Assembly: GCA_037951105.1 (NCBI GenBank) | Contig: JBAMJV010008091.1 | Span: 1 to 64,000, forward strand | Direction: 5' to 3' | DNA: 64,000 bases | Source: Echinarachnius parma | Taxonomy: Eukaryota > Echinodermata > Echinoidea > Clypeasteroida > Echinarachniidae | In this document: in pieces, positions 10,801 through 20,451 of the stretch | How positions within the stretch are numbered: position 1 is the stretch's first letter | Layout: each line of letters starts with the position of its first letter | Made by a program: the position numbers and the translations under genes | Notes under the pieces: generated by a model | What the model saw: the letters and a program-made list of their open reading frames with translations, nothing else | The model's database searches: none | What the model was told of the DNA's origin: nothing

Positions 10801-13422
10801 TTAAATGTATGCTCTTTGTGCAAGAAACAACATTCTCTTCTGTTTAGGGTACCCAGCCCCCTTTTTATGATGGTGACATGGCAAACTCAGACAGCGGCCT
10901 TGTCAAAAGGCTTTGAGAGAATAGATGGCCTTTTGTATCTTGAACGTCTCGGGCCCTATGAATTGTCCCTTTCCTGCTATTGCCTCTCTAGTACTGACTC
11001 TAGCTTAATACAGGGTGGGCCCCCCCAAAAAACGGAGCGGGGCACTTCCCAAAATAAAGTACCAAAATGATTATGTCCATCTGATAGGGTGTCTTTTCCA
11101 ATGAAAAACGATACCAAGAACAGTAATTTTGGTTGTGTAGTTTTTGTTATAGGGCGCTGTGAGTTACACCATTGTCAGGTTCCCATTTTTCTCAATTTTT
11201 ACCAAGTCAGTGCCTGATAAATCGCACTTCCTGCCCGTCATAGTATCTAACAGCTATGCCCATTCACTCGGCACACAGCTGAATGCACACTAACAATGGC
11301 GCACGTATGGCTCGTTGTTCGATGCTATGACGGGCAGTAAGTGCTATTTATCAGACACTGACTTGGTAAAAGTTTACAGAAATGGGAGCCTGACATGCTG
11401 TCACTCACAGCGCCCTAAAACAATAATTACACGACCAAAATTATTGTTCTTGGTATCGTTTTTCATTGTCCGATGGACATAATCAGTTTGTTACTTACTA
11501 TATTTTGGGAAGTGCCCCATTCTGTTTTTTGGGGGCCACCCTGTATAGCCTCCACACGAACATTTTGTTTTACTTGCCCATTCGGGCTAGTATATTCAAC
11601 TATTTTCAAATTTTAATTGCCCGAACAGAAATGTACTTGCCCCAAAAAGCAATGTGGAAAAAAAGAACACTTACTTCAACTTAAAGGGATAGTTGAGTAT
11701 CAATTGGTCAAACTTCACTAGTAACTGAAACCTGCATCATTACGGTACAAACTAATAGTTTTAACTCCACCATGCTCGAAAGGTATACACAATTACAACC
11801 ATTAAGTAAAAATGATAATAATAATAATAATGGTGGCTATTAAAAACGATCCGTTACAACTCAAGAGGGCGCCCTCTAAAAACTCATTGGTTTTAGCCAT
11901 TTTTTCATACAAAATTGTGGATTTAATGTTTTGTTAAAATAATGATTCAATAGAGATATCATCAACAACTATTTAAAAACCTATTTTGATTTTTTGAAGT
12001 AGTCTATTACAGTATTTAAAGCATTTTTTGTATTTTTGAAAAAGTCCAAATGTCCCCTGGCCGGTAGACTGATGAATAAAATATCTTGAAATCAAATTTT
12101 TCAACTATGAGAGCATTTAAAAGGGAATGATTCTCATTTTACATGTTTTATTCAAGGAACTTTCAAATGGAATTAAAACCAACCAATCAAGTGTCAAGGG
12201 GCATTTCCGGAAGTACCAATACTCAAGTGTACCTTTAATTGTACTAGCTTGCTAGGTCGCTCGATTTGCTTGGCAAATTTCTCTCAAGTTTCTAGATCAG
12301 ATTTACACAGACATTTTCTCTTTTAGTTGAATTGAAATGTTAGTTGATGTCGGGCAAGTAAAATGTCATAAATGTTCTTGTTTGCTTGCCAGATCAGGCA
12401 AATAAATAGTTGTTCAAGAGAGAAAAAATGTAATTTCATGTGTGTTAATCTCATCTAGAAATAAAAGGGCAAGTCAAATTTTAAAATGCATGATTTTACT
12501 TCCCCGAATAATGGGCCAGTAAAGACAAAAGTTAGCCTTAAACTATGCCACGATTAAAGGATAGCTCTTCAGAGGGAAACTGGGAACAAAAATCATGTAC
12601 CTGCTCTTGGCAAAGAGTATTCTCCTTAATGTAAGGATGGCTCTCAAAGAGTCTGGTCAGTGTTCTTAATGGGAGCTGCGGAAGACGGACACAAGGAATC
12701 AGCTTGCCCACACTCGAGTTCCGTTTGTTCGGATCATAATTCAACCAGGCATCCAGAGCATCAAAAACCACTTCCTCAGATGAAATAGTAAGATCATCTT
12801 GAGAAATAATTTTACTCAGCTTCTCGCAGTCCAGTTGACAAAATTCTTCACTTCGACTGACTTCACAGAAGTTTGCTGCAATGAAATTTTCAGCATTCCG
12901 ATGAAGTTCTTTACAAGCATGGACTTCAGCAAATTGAGCTATCCCTATACAATTCGTTGCATGGAGTTGAGCCTGAAGAAACTCGCAGCACAGATTCTTC
13001 ACAGATTGCATTTGGAAAAGGTTTGCAGCAGGTAATAATGACTGGACATTAGAGTGAGAAATTGCTATTTTTCCTGTGTATGAGAAATCAATTAAGGCAT
13101 CAACGGCAGTTTTGTCAACAGATTTCAGATCAATTTCCTCCTTTTCACTTTCACAAAGACTACCTGTGAACATTGCTTTGAAGTATGGACTGCATCCGGA
13201 TAACACAGCCCTGTGTGCTTGAATTCTATGACCGTCTACCCGGAGCACCACATCGCACAAGTAACCTTGTTGTTTCATGGTGTGCATCTCACGTAGGACC
13301 GCCCTTGCATGACCAGACACCTCGCTACAAATCCCGCCGGAACTCTCGGGGTTGTAAGAACATGGTGTACATCTAAGTCTATCCTGTGCTGGTGGTGATC
13401 CATTCTCACAACCCAAACTCAT
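7654..13422 (-). CDS. KLHL28: Kelch-like protein 28 orthologue (BTB-BACK-Kelch), whole gene span
   Basis: Member of the BTB-BACK-Kelch family, whose proteins typically act as substrate adaptors for Cullin-3 ubiquitin ligases; the substrate is unknown. Five exons: 13422-12601, 10551-10406, 10033-9588, 9252-9044 and 7818-7654, about 596 codons against 571 in human KLHL28 as I recall it. The BTB (residues ~40-150) holds CDVVLRV and AHRAVLSGCSPYFKAMFTG, followed by the BACK domain and six kelch blades. KLHL28 identity rests on NHWRMVVPLADRRINFGVAV, VVGGHNGAQYLSSVERYDPH and the C-terminal CRCNFAFAAL (human CRCNFGLTAL). As printed the frame is broken by six one-base indels, five in exon 3 and one in exon 5; splice phases agree only if these are discounted. 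Exons 1, 2 and 4 are clean. Either consensus errors or early decay would explain this. Confidence 0.85.
7855..8020 (+). mobile_element. tRNA-derived SINE, copy 3, near the last KLHL28 acceptor
   Basis: Contains TATAGCTCAG (A-box-like), TCTAGCAATCCGGAGGTCTC and GGTTCGAATC (B-box-like). Its head GTCAGGTTTATAATAGCTTC matches the 37,694 copy. It lies antisense to KLHL28 and begins about 35 bp upstream of the last-exon acceptor, inside the region normally used for branch point and polypyrimidine tract. Confidence 0.7.
8596..9011. repeat. Foldback element in KLHL28 intron 4
   Basis: Long imperfect inverted repeat centred near 8798. Arms share ATAGAGTA and GATGTCAT at the ends, TTAGAATTTTCAAATTTGAA, GATGGGCA and the hairpin ATGAACCAGTGCACTATAAC with its complement. 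Non-coding; no clean target duplication found. Confidence 0.7.
9044..9252 (-). CDS. KLHL28: KLHL28 exon 4: kelch blades 4-6
   Basis: Acceptor AAATATAG (9260-9253), donor CTG|GTTCGT (9043), phases 2 and 1. It encodes SVEQYDLHKNHWRMVVPLAD through SVERYDPHQDNWKTVASM and EIPRTG with no frame break. The following intron contains the 8596-9011 foldback repeat and a SINE. Confidence 0.88.
9588..10033 (-). CDS. KLHL28: KLHL28 exon 3: kelch blades 1-4, five one-base indels
   Basis: Acceptor CTTCCAG at 10040-10034, donor AATAG|GTAATT at 9587. The family reading needs a missing base near 9982 (before KLPSAGECAAAVI), a missing base near 9915 (giving GGVALPAEKRDLVSRYDK), an extra base near 9760 (before LGGYDGECYLKSVEFY), an extra base near 9663 and a missing base near 9630 (around GIFSAAVVNS). 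Net change is -1, exactly what the phase-2 to phase-2 exon requires. Conserved residues between the breaks are intact, which argues for recent events or consensus errors. Confidence 0.8.
10406..10551 (-). CDS. KLHL28: KLHL28 exon 2: BACK end and first kelch strand, GC donor
   Basis: Acceptor TTGAACAG at 10559-10552, then VNKALQYHLNTEDRLAVAMK through GKNGLFATLD. It continues the human-like ALKYHF...GGKSGLFACLDS. The only donor that restores SVEVF in the next exon is GGACAG|GCAAGT, a GC-AG intron (10405-10034), phase 2. Confidence 0.85.
10671..10690. repeat. Poly-C tract
   Basis: Run of about 19 C bases followed by a CA-rich stretch, inside KLHL28 intron 1 (poly-G on the transcript strand). 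Confidence 0.85.
11011..11543. mobile_element. TA-flanked MITE, CAGGGTGG ends (Tc1/mariner-like)
   Basis: Terminal inverted repeat of about 45 bp: CAGGGTGGGCCCCCCAAAAA at the left and its complement at the right, followed by matching GGGGCACTTCCCAAAAT words. TA duplicates flank it at 11009-11010 and 11544-11545. The arms extend inward (TATGTCCATC, CGATACCAAGAAC, CTGCCCGTCATAG). Non-coding. Assignment to Tc1/mariner is inferred from the TA duplication. Confidence 0.75.
11685..12233. mobile_element. TTAA-flanked element family T, copy 1
   Basis: Starts AGGGATAGTTGAG and ends CTCAAGTGTACCT, flanked by TTAA at 11681-11684 and 12234-12237. Internally shares AACTCCACCATGCTCGAAAG, CAAGAGGGCGC and ATCATCAACAACTAT with copies at 18,582 and 34,657. 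A TTAA duplication is typical of piggyBac- or Kolobok-type transposition; no transposase remains. Confidence 0.75.
12601..13422 (-). CDS. KLHL28: KLHL28 exon 1: BTB and BACK domains
   Basis: ATG at 13422-13420 opens a 274-codon clean frame; an in-frame TAA lies eleven codons upstream, so this start is well bounded. The exon ends ...TLCQEQ at a CAG|GTACAT donor (12600-12599), phase 0. Read-through beyond the donor gives VHDFCSQF and a stop at 12538, which departs from the family. A TTTATTCAG just upstream of the start could be an acceptor for a 5' UTR intron. The following intron (10552-12600) holds a TA-flanked MITE and a TTAA-flanked element. Confidence 0.9.
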
Positions 13423-13733
13423 TTCGGAAAAATCTAAAGCCTGAATAAATGTTTATATGATGTATACCACTTGACATAGACTGCCCGTCGACGCGACGTT
13501 CGTATATATTTGCTGTCTCCGATATCACTGGTCGGTAAGTTAAATGTAGATAGCCATTGTACGTCAGTTACAGTAATCCATCTTGGGATATGGGGTCAGC
13601 TGAGCTGAGCATTGTATGTGTACGTACGTGCATTAGATATCGATATTTATCTGGTACGGTAGTGGGCGTTGCCGTTTTAATGATGGTACAATCATGTGCA
13701 GATCGACGTCCATATCATGCAGAGAAGATCAGA
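13423..13733. promoter_or_regulatory. KLHL28 5' flank, promoter expected here but not resolved
   Basis: The stretch upstream of the KLHL28 start has a CpG-bearing segment (GTCGACGCGACGTTCG at 13487-13502). No TATA box or initiator could be fixed. The transcription start may lie further out if a 5' UTR exon exists. Confidence 0.25.
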
Positions 13734-13734
13734 C

Positions 13735-13781
13735 GGGGGGGGGGGGGGGGGGGGGGGGGGCGGGGGGGGGGGGGGGGGCGG
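13735..13781. repeat. Poly-G tract, about 45 nt with two interruptions
   Basis: Almost pure G with single C bases at two points. It is strongly predicted to form G-quadruplex on the plus strand and is a likely site of assembly length error. Confidence 0.9.
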
Positions 13782-14004
13782 GAGTGGAACCCAGAAGCCA
13801 GTGATGGTATTTTGAAAGCTCATTACTGGCATTCTTCATAATTATCTCATAAGTATCATTATTCAACATTTTCAAGGCTGCTTAAAAAAACTCTTTAGTC
13901 TAATCACATTTTTTGGTGCTGGGATAAATGATTGCTCTATACCATATTGTAAAAGATAATTATGTAAATGATCCTCACTATTCAAGCATAATGATCGAAT
14001 ACCC

Positions 14005-14205
14005 AGGGTGAAATTCCCATTGACTATATTACCAATTTAAATCAGTTTCAATGGGTACCCATGAATTCAACGGGCACCAATTAGAATTTCAATGGGTACC
14101 CATTGGTTTTCAATGGGTACCCATAATTGAAACTGAATTCAATGGGTAGGCCTACCCATTGGCATTGGTTTCAATGGTACCCATTGAAATTCTAATTGGT
14201 TTCAA
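14005..14205. repeat. Cluster of CAATGGGTACCCATTG palindromes in a foldback
   Basis: Several full or partial copies of the 16-bp perfect palindrome CAATGGGTACCCATTG lie within 200 bp, flanked by CCAATTAGAATTTCAATGGG and its complement. The whole forms a larger inverted repeat. Confidence 0.75.
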
Positions 14206-14955
14206 CTGGATTTTCGTCCTGGGGAGGCGTCGATCCTGGGGCGGGGCCGAGGGGGCCAGGGGGCAGCCGCCCCCCATGTAAATATTGGGTGGGGGGGGGG
14301 GGGGGGCGAACATATCGTTTCGCCCCCCCTAATAATTCTGAAGATGGAGAAGAAAAGTGGTGGATATAATACAAAAGACGGTAATCAAATTAGCATTTTT
14401 TTAGTGTAAAACATTCTGCAAATCAGCCATTCCATTGTGACTCGCGTGACATTTATACAAAATTCCATTAAGGTTAAGTAGCCTACTTGAAAACTTTAAT
14501 TTGCGGACCTGTTATTTTTACATATTTCAATCAATGTACCATACACATTGGTAAACAGAAATCTTTGATTTTAAGTCATTCTTGTTGGAGATATGTCATT
14601 TTTTTCTGTTGTGACTCGCGTGACGCGACACTCTTGAAGGTTTCTGACCTTACTGTACTTGACTGGATTTTCGTATATGAAAGTACTTGTCCCATTTACA
14701 CCAAATTTTCTGGAGTTCATTTTGAGACATTAGGCAATAATAAGACAAAATTTCATTATTCCTTGACTTTTCCTTTCAAATCAATCGCCATTTGAAAATG
14801 TGACTCGCGTGACACATGAGTGTGACTCGCGTGACAAGTGTCATTTGGGACTAAAAGTAAAACCAATCATCATGATTTATAAAGTAAAATTAGCAAAATG
14901 TTTAACCTAACATACATGTATCATTCATGGTCAGTTACATCACACACATCTTTAA

Positions 14956-15580
14956 AGGGAGAGATCCACTTTTGCAAGCCAAAATTCAAAAGTTGCGAGG
15001 TTATTGTCTTATATGAAAGGAAATGTCATTTAATAGCATGCCTGAAAAAATTAGGGCTTGAAATCTTTTTTCGTGGAGTTATAGACCTAAAACTTAATAA
15101 ACTGAGGGACGTCGGTTAATTAGGTACATACGTATTTTCGGCCGGTGAGTAAGTTTGTACATAGATTTCACGGAGTGCCAGATCGGTATGCATGACCCCT
15201 ACGTGACCCGCGCTAGCTACGTGACTCGCGCATAAGTACTAATGTGTGAGCGTTATACCAAGCAAAATACCCAAACATCGCTTAAACTGACTATTATATA
15301 TTCTTTCTTTTTGAGATCTTTTTCCGTGACATACGTTAAAAAATGTCGGCTTCACAATACCTTAACGAGAATTAGTACTATATTGTTGTAATATTATGCT
15401 AAATCAGTTGAACTCCTTTATTGACCGATATATAGTTTAAATGGAGGGACGCATTCGTTTTTCATTCGTAGAATCCAAATTAGAGGGCTGTTCGCTCTGA
15501 TTTTTTTTTTGCGTGTTACATTGATCCCCATCCGTCAACTGAAAGCTGTTCAGACGTTTTGTAAAAGTGGACCTGTCCCT
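14956..15580. mobile_element. TTAA-flanked MITE inserted in the motif island
   Basis: Starts AGGGAGAGATCCACTTTTGC and ends with the inverted word AAAAGTGGACCTGTCCCT, with TTAA at 14952-14955 and 15581-15584. It carries its own GTGACTCGCG-like words near 15205 and 15220. Non-coding. Confidence 0.75.
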
Positions 15581-16065
15581 TTAAAACAAAACATTATTTA
15601 ATTCAAGCTCTGATGCGAGCTCTTGGAACATGCAATACATAAACATCCAGCAAATATTCACTTTTCCTCTTTTTTCCCCCTTCAAATTGAGAGTTCTGGA
15701 AATTATTCATTTTTTTATAGCTAATTTTCCTTTTCTTTCTTAGTTAACTACTTTAAAAAGTCTTCTTTTTAGAATGGATCAAATTCAAACTGTGTCCATT
15801 TAAGTTCTTCTTGAAACTTGAAAGTCACTTTGATGCACTAAGAGTCCCTAATTCTTCTTACAAATAATGTTCACATAATAATCTTTTTCTGTCTTATCTA
15901 TCATTGCGATGTCTGATATTAAAACAATTATCAACTGTTTTGTTTTCTCTGAGCAAATTACATCACTTTATAGTTAAATCAGCTTAGCCCAACATAAGTT
16001 GACATTCCAGATAAAATATAGCTTACTTATTGTATGTATTGTATCTCTTTATTTATCAAATAATA

Positions 16066-16275
16066 AAAGTTGATTTAATTATCCTTGGGATTGGCCCAGT
16101 TTATAAAGCTTCTGACTAATCGAGCATTGAAAAGGGTTTCATGGGAACAACCGCCATTCAAAGGTCTTCGTGGCTTGATGGTTTGAGCACCGGTCTATAG
16201 CAATCCGGAGGTCTCGGGTTCGATTCCCGGCGAAGCCTATTTTTCTTTGCTCATTTTCAATCATCAAATAATATA
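16066..16275 (+). mobile_element. tRNA-derived SINE, copy 4 (best preserved)
   Basis: Leader GTTGATTTAATTATCC and AAAGGGTTTCATGGGAA precede a tRNA-like body with CTTGATGGTTTGAGCAC, GGTCTATAGCAATCCGGAGG and a perfect B box GGTTCGATTCC (16217-16227). A T-rich tail follows. The extra leader and altered A-box region argue against a functional tRNA. Confidence 0.78.
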
Positions 16276-17652
16276 ACATTTACCTTTAATGTGATAATTA
16301 GAATAATTTACATAAATTATTTTAAAGGCAGAGTTCATTTTTTTCAAAAAAAATGTCAATCGTTCTCTTTATTTTCACAAACTTGTAAAATGTGACTCGT
16401 GTGACAACCCTAAAAATCTTAGCGCGACTTTGTTCTGGCATTTTTCATAATGAAGGGGTTTACATAATTATATGGAAATCTTCTTTGCTGGTATGATTGA
16501 GGACCCTAAGATCCTCAAAAGTTATTAATTTCAATTCATACAATCTACTACTTTTGAAGCAATTCAAAATATGGACATATTTTTGTGACTCGCATGACAC
16601 ATTTTGAGGGTGTTTTCCAATCTGAAATATTGTCAAGCTGGTTGACGTAAAAATATGGTAAAATGGGTGTAAAATAAGACTTGATACAAACAATTATGTA
16701 TCTGCAGATAAAAGTACATGCTTTAAATAGTGTGACTCGTGTGACAACCCTAAGAAACCTTAGCGTGACTCGCGTGACATTATTGTTCTGGTGTTTTTCA
16801 TAATGAAGGGGTTTACGTAAAATTATGGAAATTTGTTTGCTGGTATGATTGGGGACCCTAAGCTCCTTACTACTGCAATTCATACAATCTACTACTTGTT
16901 TAGCAATCTAAAATATGGACATATTTTTGTGACTCGCGTGACACTTTTCGAGGGTGTTTTCAATCTAAAATATTGTCAAGCTGGTCGCATATAAATGTAA
17001 AAACCAACTTGATATGGTAAAATGGGTGTAAAATAATACTAAATACAAAAAGTGATGTATCTACAGATAATGGAACATGTTCGGATAGTGTGATTAAAAA
17101 AAGTACAAAATAGGCATAATATTCTTGTAGCAAATTTGATCTCTGTTCTGGGAGGTGTAACTCGGTTGTTAGAAGGTGAAAGGCGGTGAAAATTCAGATT
17201 TAAACCCTTTGAACATATTATACCTAGCCAGACATGAATAATTTTTTTTAATTGGTTGAACTTGAAATGTTAAGCTCCGGGTGCCTAGTTACACGGAATG
17301 GCTGAAATGTAGATTTTGCCATGGACCTCCGGTAGGCCTAATGTTCCTCAACGTTTTTAGTAGTTTCTGTATATGATTTTAAAACAATATGAGTCTTAAG
17401 TATTAAATGCTTCTAGGTATTTAAACGGATTACTTATTCCTTCTTTCACAGAATATAAACATTTCATATAATAAATAGGTTAAAGGTGCACCTGTAAAGT
17501 GTCAGATATTGCCCAAAATTACATTTGAGACTTCAATCCTATACTAAAATCATTGTAAGGTATGTCCGAATGATGTGTGAAAGTAACGAACACTGCTTTC
17601 CTGGTTAAAACATTACTGTATAACGTGTATGAGGTTTATGACCGTTCATTAA

Positions 17653-18343
17653 CCCTAACCAGGCCGGGTTATTTTGGCTATATGCTCTGGCCGGGGGGGG
17701 GGGGGGGGGATAGCTTGCAACATAATCTACAAGATTGCATTGTTATTTTTTTATCAATTTTTAATTAATTATGCATGCACATTTATGCAGAAATCCCTTT
17801 TTTGTCTGTAAATCATCTGATATTGCTCAGAATATGCAAATTTTGTGCATGAATATTCTTTATAACTTAATTAACAGGTTTTGAACATTAAAAATTGCGA
17901 CAGCCAAATTTTTCCTATGTATTTCTTTGTTTTTGGGAATTTCTTATGTATTTCTATGCTTTGTTATTGTTTTTTTCAATGGAATAAATTATTATTGACC
18001 ATTATCCACAATTTTTAGCCCAAAATTAAATGATTGCAGTGATTAGAATGAAAAATAATGAATGTTTTGTCTATTCTAGGAAAAAATCACTAATAGGATT
18101 TATACACAAAGCACAAAATTTAGCGATTTTCGGGCCGACGCTCACTTACAAAAGGTCACGTGACTTTAGAACGGTCGCCGCAAATTTGGTCTCAAAAGTT
18201 GCGCAAGACTTCAATGAAAAACTCATGAAGTCGCGCGACAATTAAGATCTGCGCGCGTTGCGGAATTATCGCGCGAAAAGTCGAGGGGGGGGGGGGGGTG
18301 GGTGGTGGATTCCACCCCCCCCCCCCCCCCGGCCTGGTTTGGG
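17653..18343. mobile_element. TTAA-flanked element with poly-G ends, copy 1
   Basis: Terminal inverted repeat CCCTAACCAGGCCGGG at the left and its near-complement at the right, flanked by TTAA (17649-17652, 18344-18347). Long poly-G/C tracts lie just inside both ends (17693-17709; 18285-18330). Internal words AAATTTGGTCTCAAAAGTTG and GCGCAAGACTTC recur reverse-complemented in the 40,069 element, so the two are one family in opposite orientation. Confidence 0.75.
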
Positions 18344-18581
18344 TTAACGCTCTTGAGCTGAATGATTATCGATGATAGATATCGTCATACTAAAGAGGCA
18401 TTAAAAAAAAATCTAACCCTATTTTATTCTTTTCTTACCATAAGCCAAACAACACGGTAGAAGAGAAATGTGGAAGCTCCCCATGCAGAAGCTCCACTAA
18501 TTTTCATGGAGTTAGACACTTTACTGGTTTCACTCAAGACAAAATAACGTAGGCGGGTGGGCAAAAGGCAAATCGTGTTAA

Positions 18582-19098
18582 ATCGGATTTTGGTCAAACT
18601 TAACTTTAGAAACCAAAACCTGCACCATTCGGTACAAAATTTCACAAAGCTCGAAAAGTATACACAATGACAAACGACTAAGTAAAACCCCTATTATCAT
18701 TCAAAAAGAGCCGTTACAACTCAAGAGGGCGCTCTCTAAAAAAAAATTGGTTTTAGCCATTTTTCATACACAATTGTGCATTTAATGTTTTGTTAAAATA
18801 ATGATTCAATAGAGATAATCATCAACAACTTTTTAAAAACCTATTCAGATTGTTTTCAAAGTAGTCACTCAAGCATTTTTTTGATTTTTTCTAAAAAGTC
18901 AAAATATCCCCTGGTGAAGAATTTTTGAATACAAATATGTTTATGGATATTTCAGCCGCAGTTCTGAACCGATTTTGTTCAAATAAAATTTATTCTGTCG
19001 TTAGAATTGTATGTTCTTTCAAATTTGACAGTCAGTTTTTCATTATCTCACAACTTATTTTGTGAAGTGCCCCCCTTTACCAACACTCGACTATTCCT
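18582..19098. mobile_element. TTAA-flanked element family T, copy 2
   Basis: Shares TTTGGTCAAACTTAA, CAACTCAAGAGGGCGC, AATGATTCAATAGAGAT and ATCATCAACAACT with copies at 11,685 and 34,657. TTAA lies at both sides (18578-18581, 19099-19102). The left terminus is shortened or diverged. Confidence 0.65.
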
Positions 19099-19379
19099 TT
19101 AAATAAAATTGAAAACAGTCACATGGGCATCAAACTTGAGAGGCGTTGTTTTTTGCCCAGTGAGGTGAAAACTCGAAAATTCAGGCAAAAGAACAGAGGT
19201 GCCCCTACGCCCATGATGATAGCCAATCCGACTCATTTCTACAATTAGCAATGTATAAATATAGTAACTTGGATGTTTATCCAGTATTCAACGAGCAGTA
19301 AAATATATAATCAGCCCCATAAGTAGCCTAAGAAGAACAAAGCCACAGCAGAATAACAATTGAGTTTAAAAATGCCGGA

Positions 19380-19470
19380 TGGGAACCCCCCCCCCTAAAA
19401 AAACACAAAAAACACAAAAAAACAAACAAACAAAAACAAACAAACAAAAACAAACAAACAAACAAACCAA
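19380..19470. repeat. (CAAA)n simple repeat
   Basis: A-rich run built of CAAA and CAAAAA units preceded by a short poly-C. It may be the tail of a SINE or LINE on the opposite strand, but no body was recognised. Confidence 0.8.
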
Positions 19471-19782
19471 ACATAACCTATAATCCAACCTTGAACAGTC
19501 TGTATCATTCAAGGAATTTAGTTATATATTTTTAAGAAGACTTGAGGATGTATTTTTAGGAATCAATATCATTATTCTGAGCAACATTTCCCTGAAAGGT
19601 ATTTGGGAGCCTCCCTTGAAGGAATGATGCAAATAAATTGCAAACATAACAAAGATTTTCTGTGCAAAAAGGGCAAACTAGGGATCTTCGGTGCAGTAAG
19701 CCTAGGTACAGTTTGTGATCTTGAAACTGTGAATCGATCTCCTGAAACTAGAGCAAGTGTGTATGTTGGTCATTATACATGA

Positions 19783-20092
19783 GGCCAAAAAAAAAAAATT
19801 TGTTTGATTGGCGTAACGGGCAACCAAAAATTAGGGTAGGTCGGTAGGGATTTTTTTTTTCTTTTTCTTTTTTTTCGCACAAATACACAAAAACACACAC
19901 AAAACACATCGCAATTGCAAATTCTATTGCAATTTTTTATTTATTTTTTATTTTTTGTTAAATTTTTTTTTTTAAATAAAATTCAGAAAAAACCTCTAGG
20001 GTCGACGTCGGCGTGCATTAGCGCCGGTATTTTTAGTGGCGCGCGGGCCGGGCGGGTTACGCCAATCCAACCATTTATTTTTCATGGCCTGA
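19783..20092. mobile_element. Inverted-repeat element just upstream of SLC39A9
   Basis: Left part AGGCCAAAAAAA then TTTGATTGGCGTAACGGGC is answered on the right by GCGGGTTACGCCAATCCAA then a TGGCCT end. Between lie poly-T and A/CA-rich stretches. The duplication at its target was not resolved. It ends about 250 bp before the SLC39A9 start codon. Confidence 0.55.
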
Positions 20093-20227
20093 TTACCTTT
20101 TCAAAACGGCACTGTGTAGAGCTTGAAGCAGACATTTCTGGCTGCCAACCTCAAGAGAAATGCACATTTAACCGTATAAAAAAACGAACTGAAGTTAGAC
20201 ACTCGTAAACGTAAATGTGCTCGATCT

Positions 20228-20258
20228 GATTGGATGACGTGACGTGATGCGATGACGT
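20228..20258 (+). promoter_or_regulatory. SLC39A9 proximal promoter: GATTGG plus three TGACGTG sites
   Basis: An inverted CCAAT box (GATTGG, 20228-20233) is followed by TGACGTG at 20235, 20240 and 20253, 86-110 bp upstream of the ATG. TGACGTG is the core bound by CREB/ATF and ATF6/XBP1-type bZIP factors. Use of these sites is inferred from spacing only. Confidence 0.45.
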
Positions 20259-20343
20259 GCTGACTGTTTATCGGATTCTGATCCTGTGAAGAAAAAAAAA
20301 CAAGAATTTAGAGTCACTAAATTCATTGGAACTTACACATAAA

Positions 20344-20451
20344 ATGGAAGAAGAAGGTGCAGATGCGTGGGGGATTTTTCTACTTTCCTTAGCCATGCTA
20401 ATTGGATGTTTCATCGCCGGATCTGTGCCGTTGTCTATATCTTTATCTGAG
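20344..20451 (+). CDS. SLC39A9: SLC39A9 exon 1
   Basis: Start codon context AAAATGG; encodes [20 protein letters not shown] and the rest of the first membrane segment, ending SLSE at GAG|GTACCG, phase 0. The intron after it (20452-29768) holds two 9-bp-duplication palindromes, two nested motif islands and a 3.9-kb transposon. Confidence 0.93.

Larger units (their letters stand above)
14437..17095 (+). repeat. Motif island with repeated TGTGACTCGCGTGACA
   Basis: The word TGTGACTCGCGTGACA or a one-to-two base variant occurs on the plus strand at about 14437, 14610, 14799, 14820, 16390, 16585, 16728, 16764 and 16927. The right half is a tandem duplication of about 350 bp (16390-16730 and 16735-17095), one word per boundary. 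A TTAA-flanked element (14956-15580) and a SINE (16066) are inserted in it. Ends and target duplication of the host element were not found. Confidence 0.7.
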
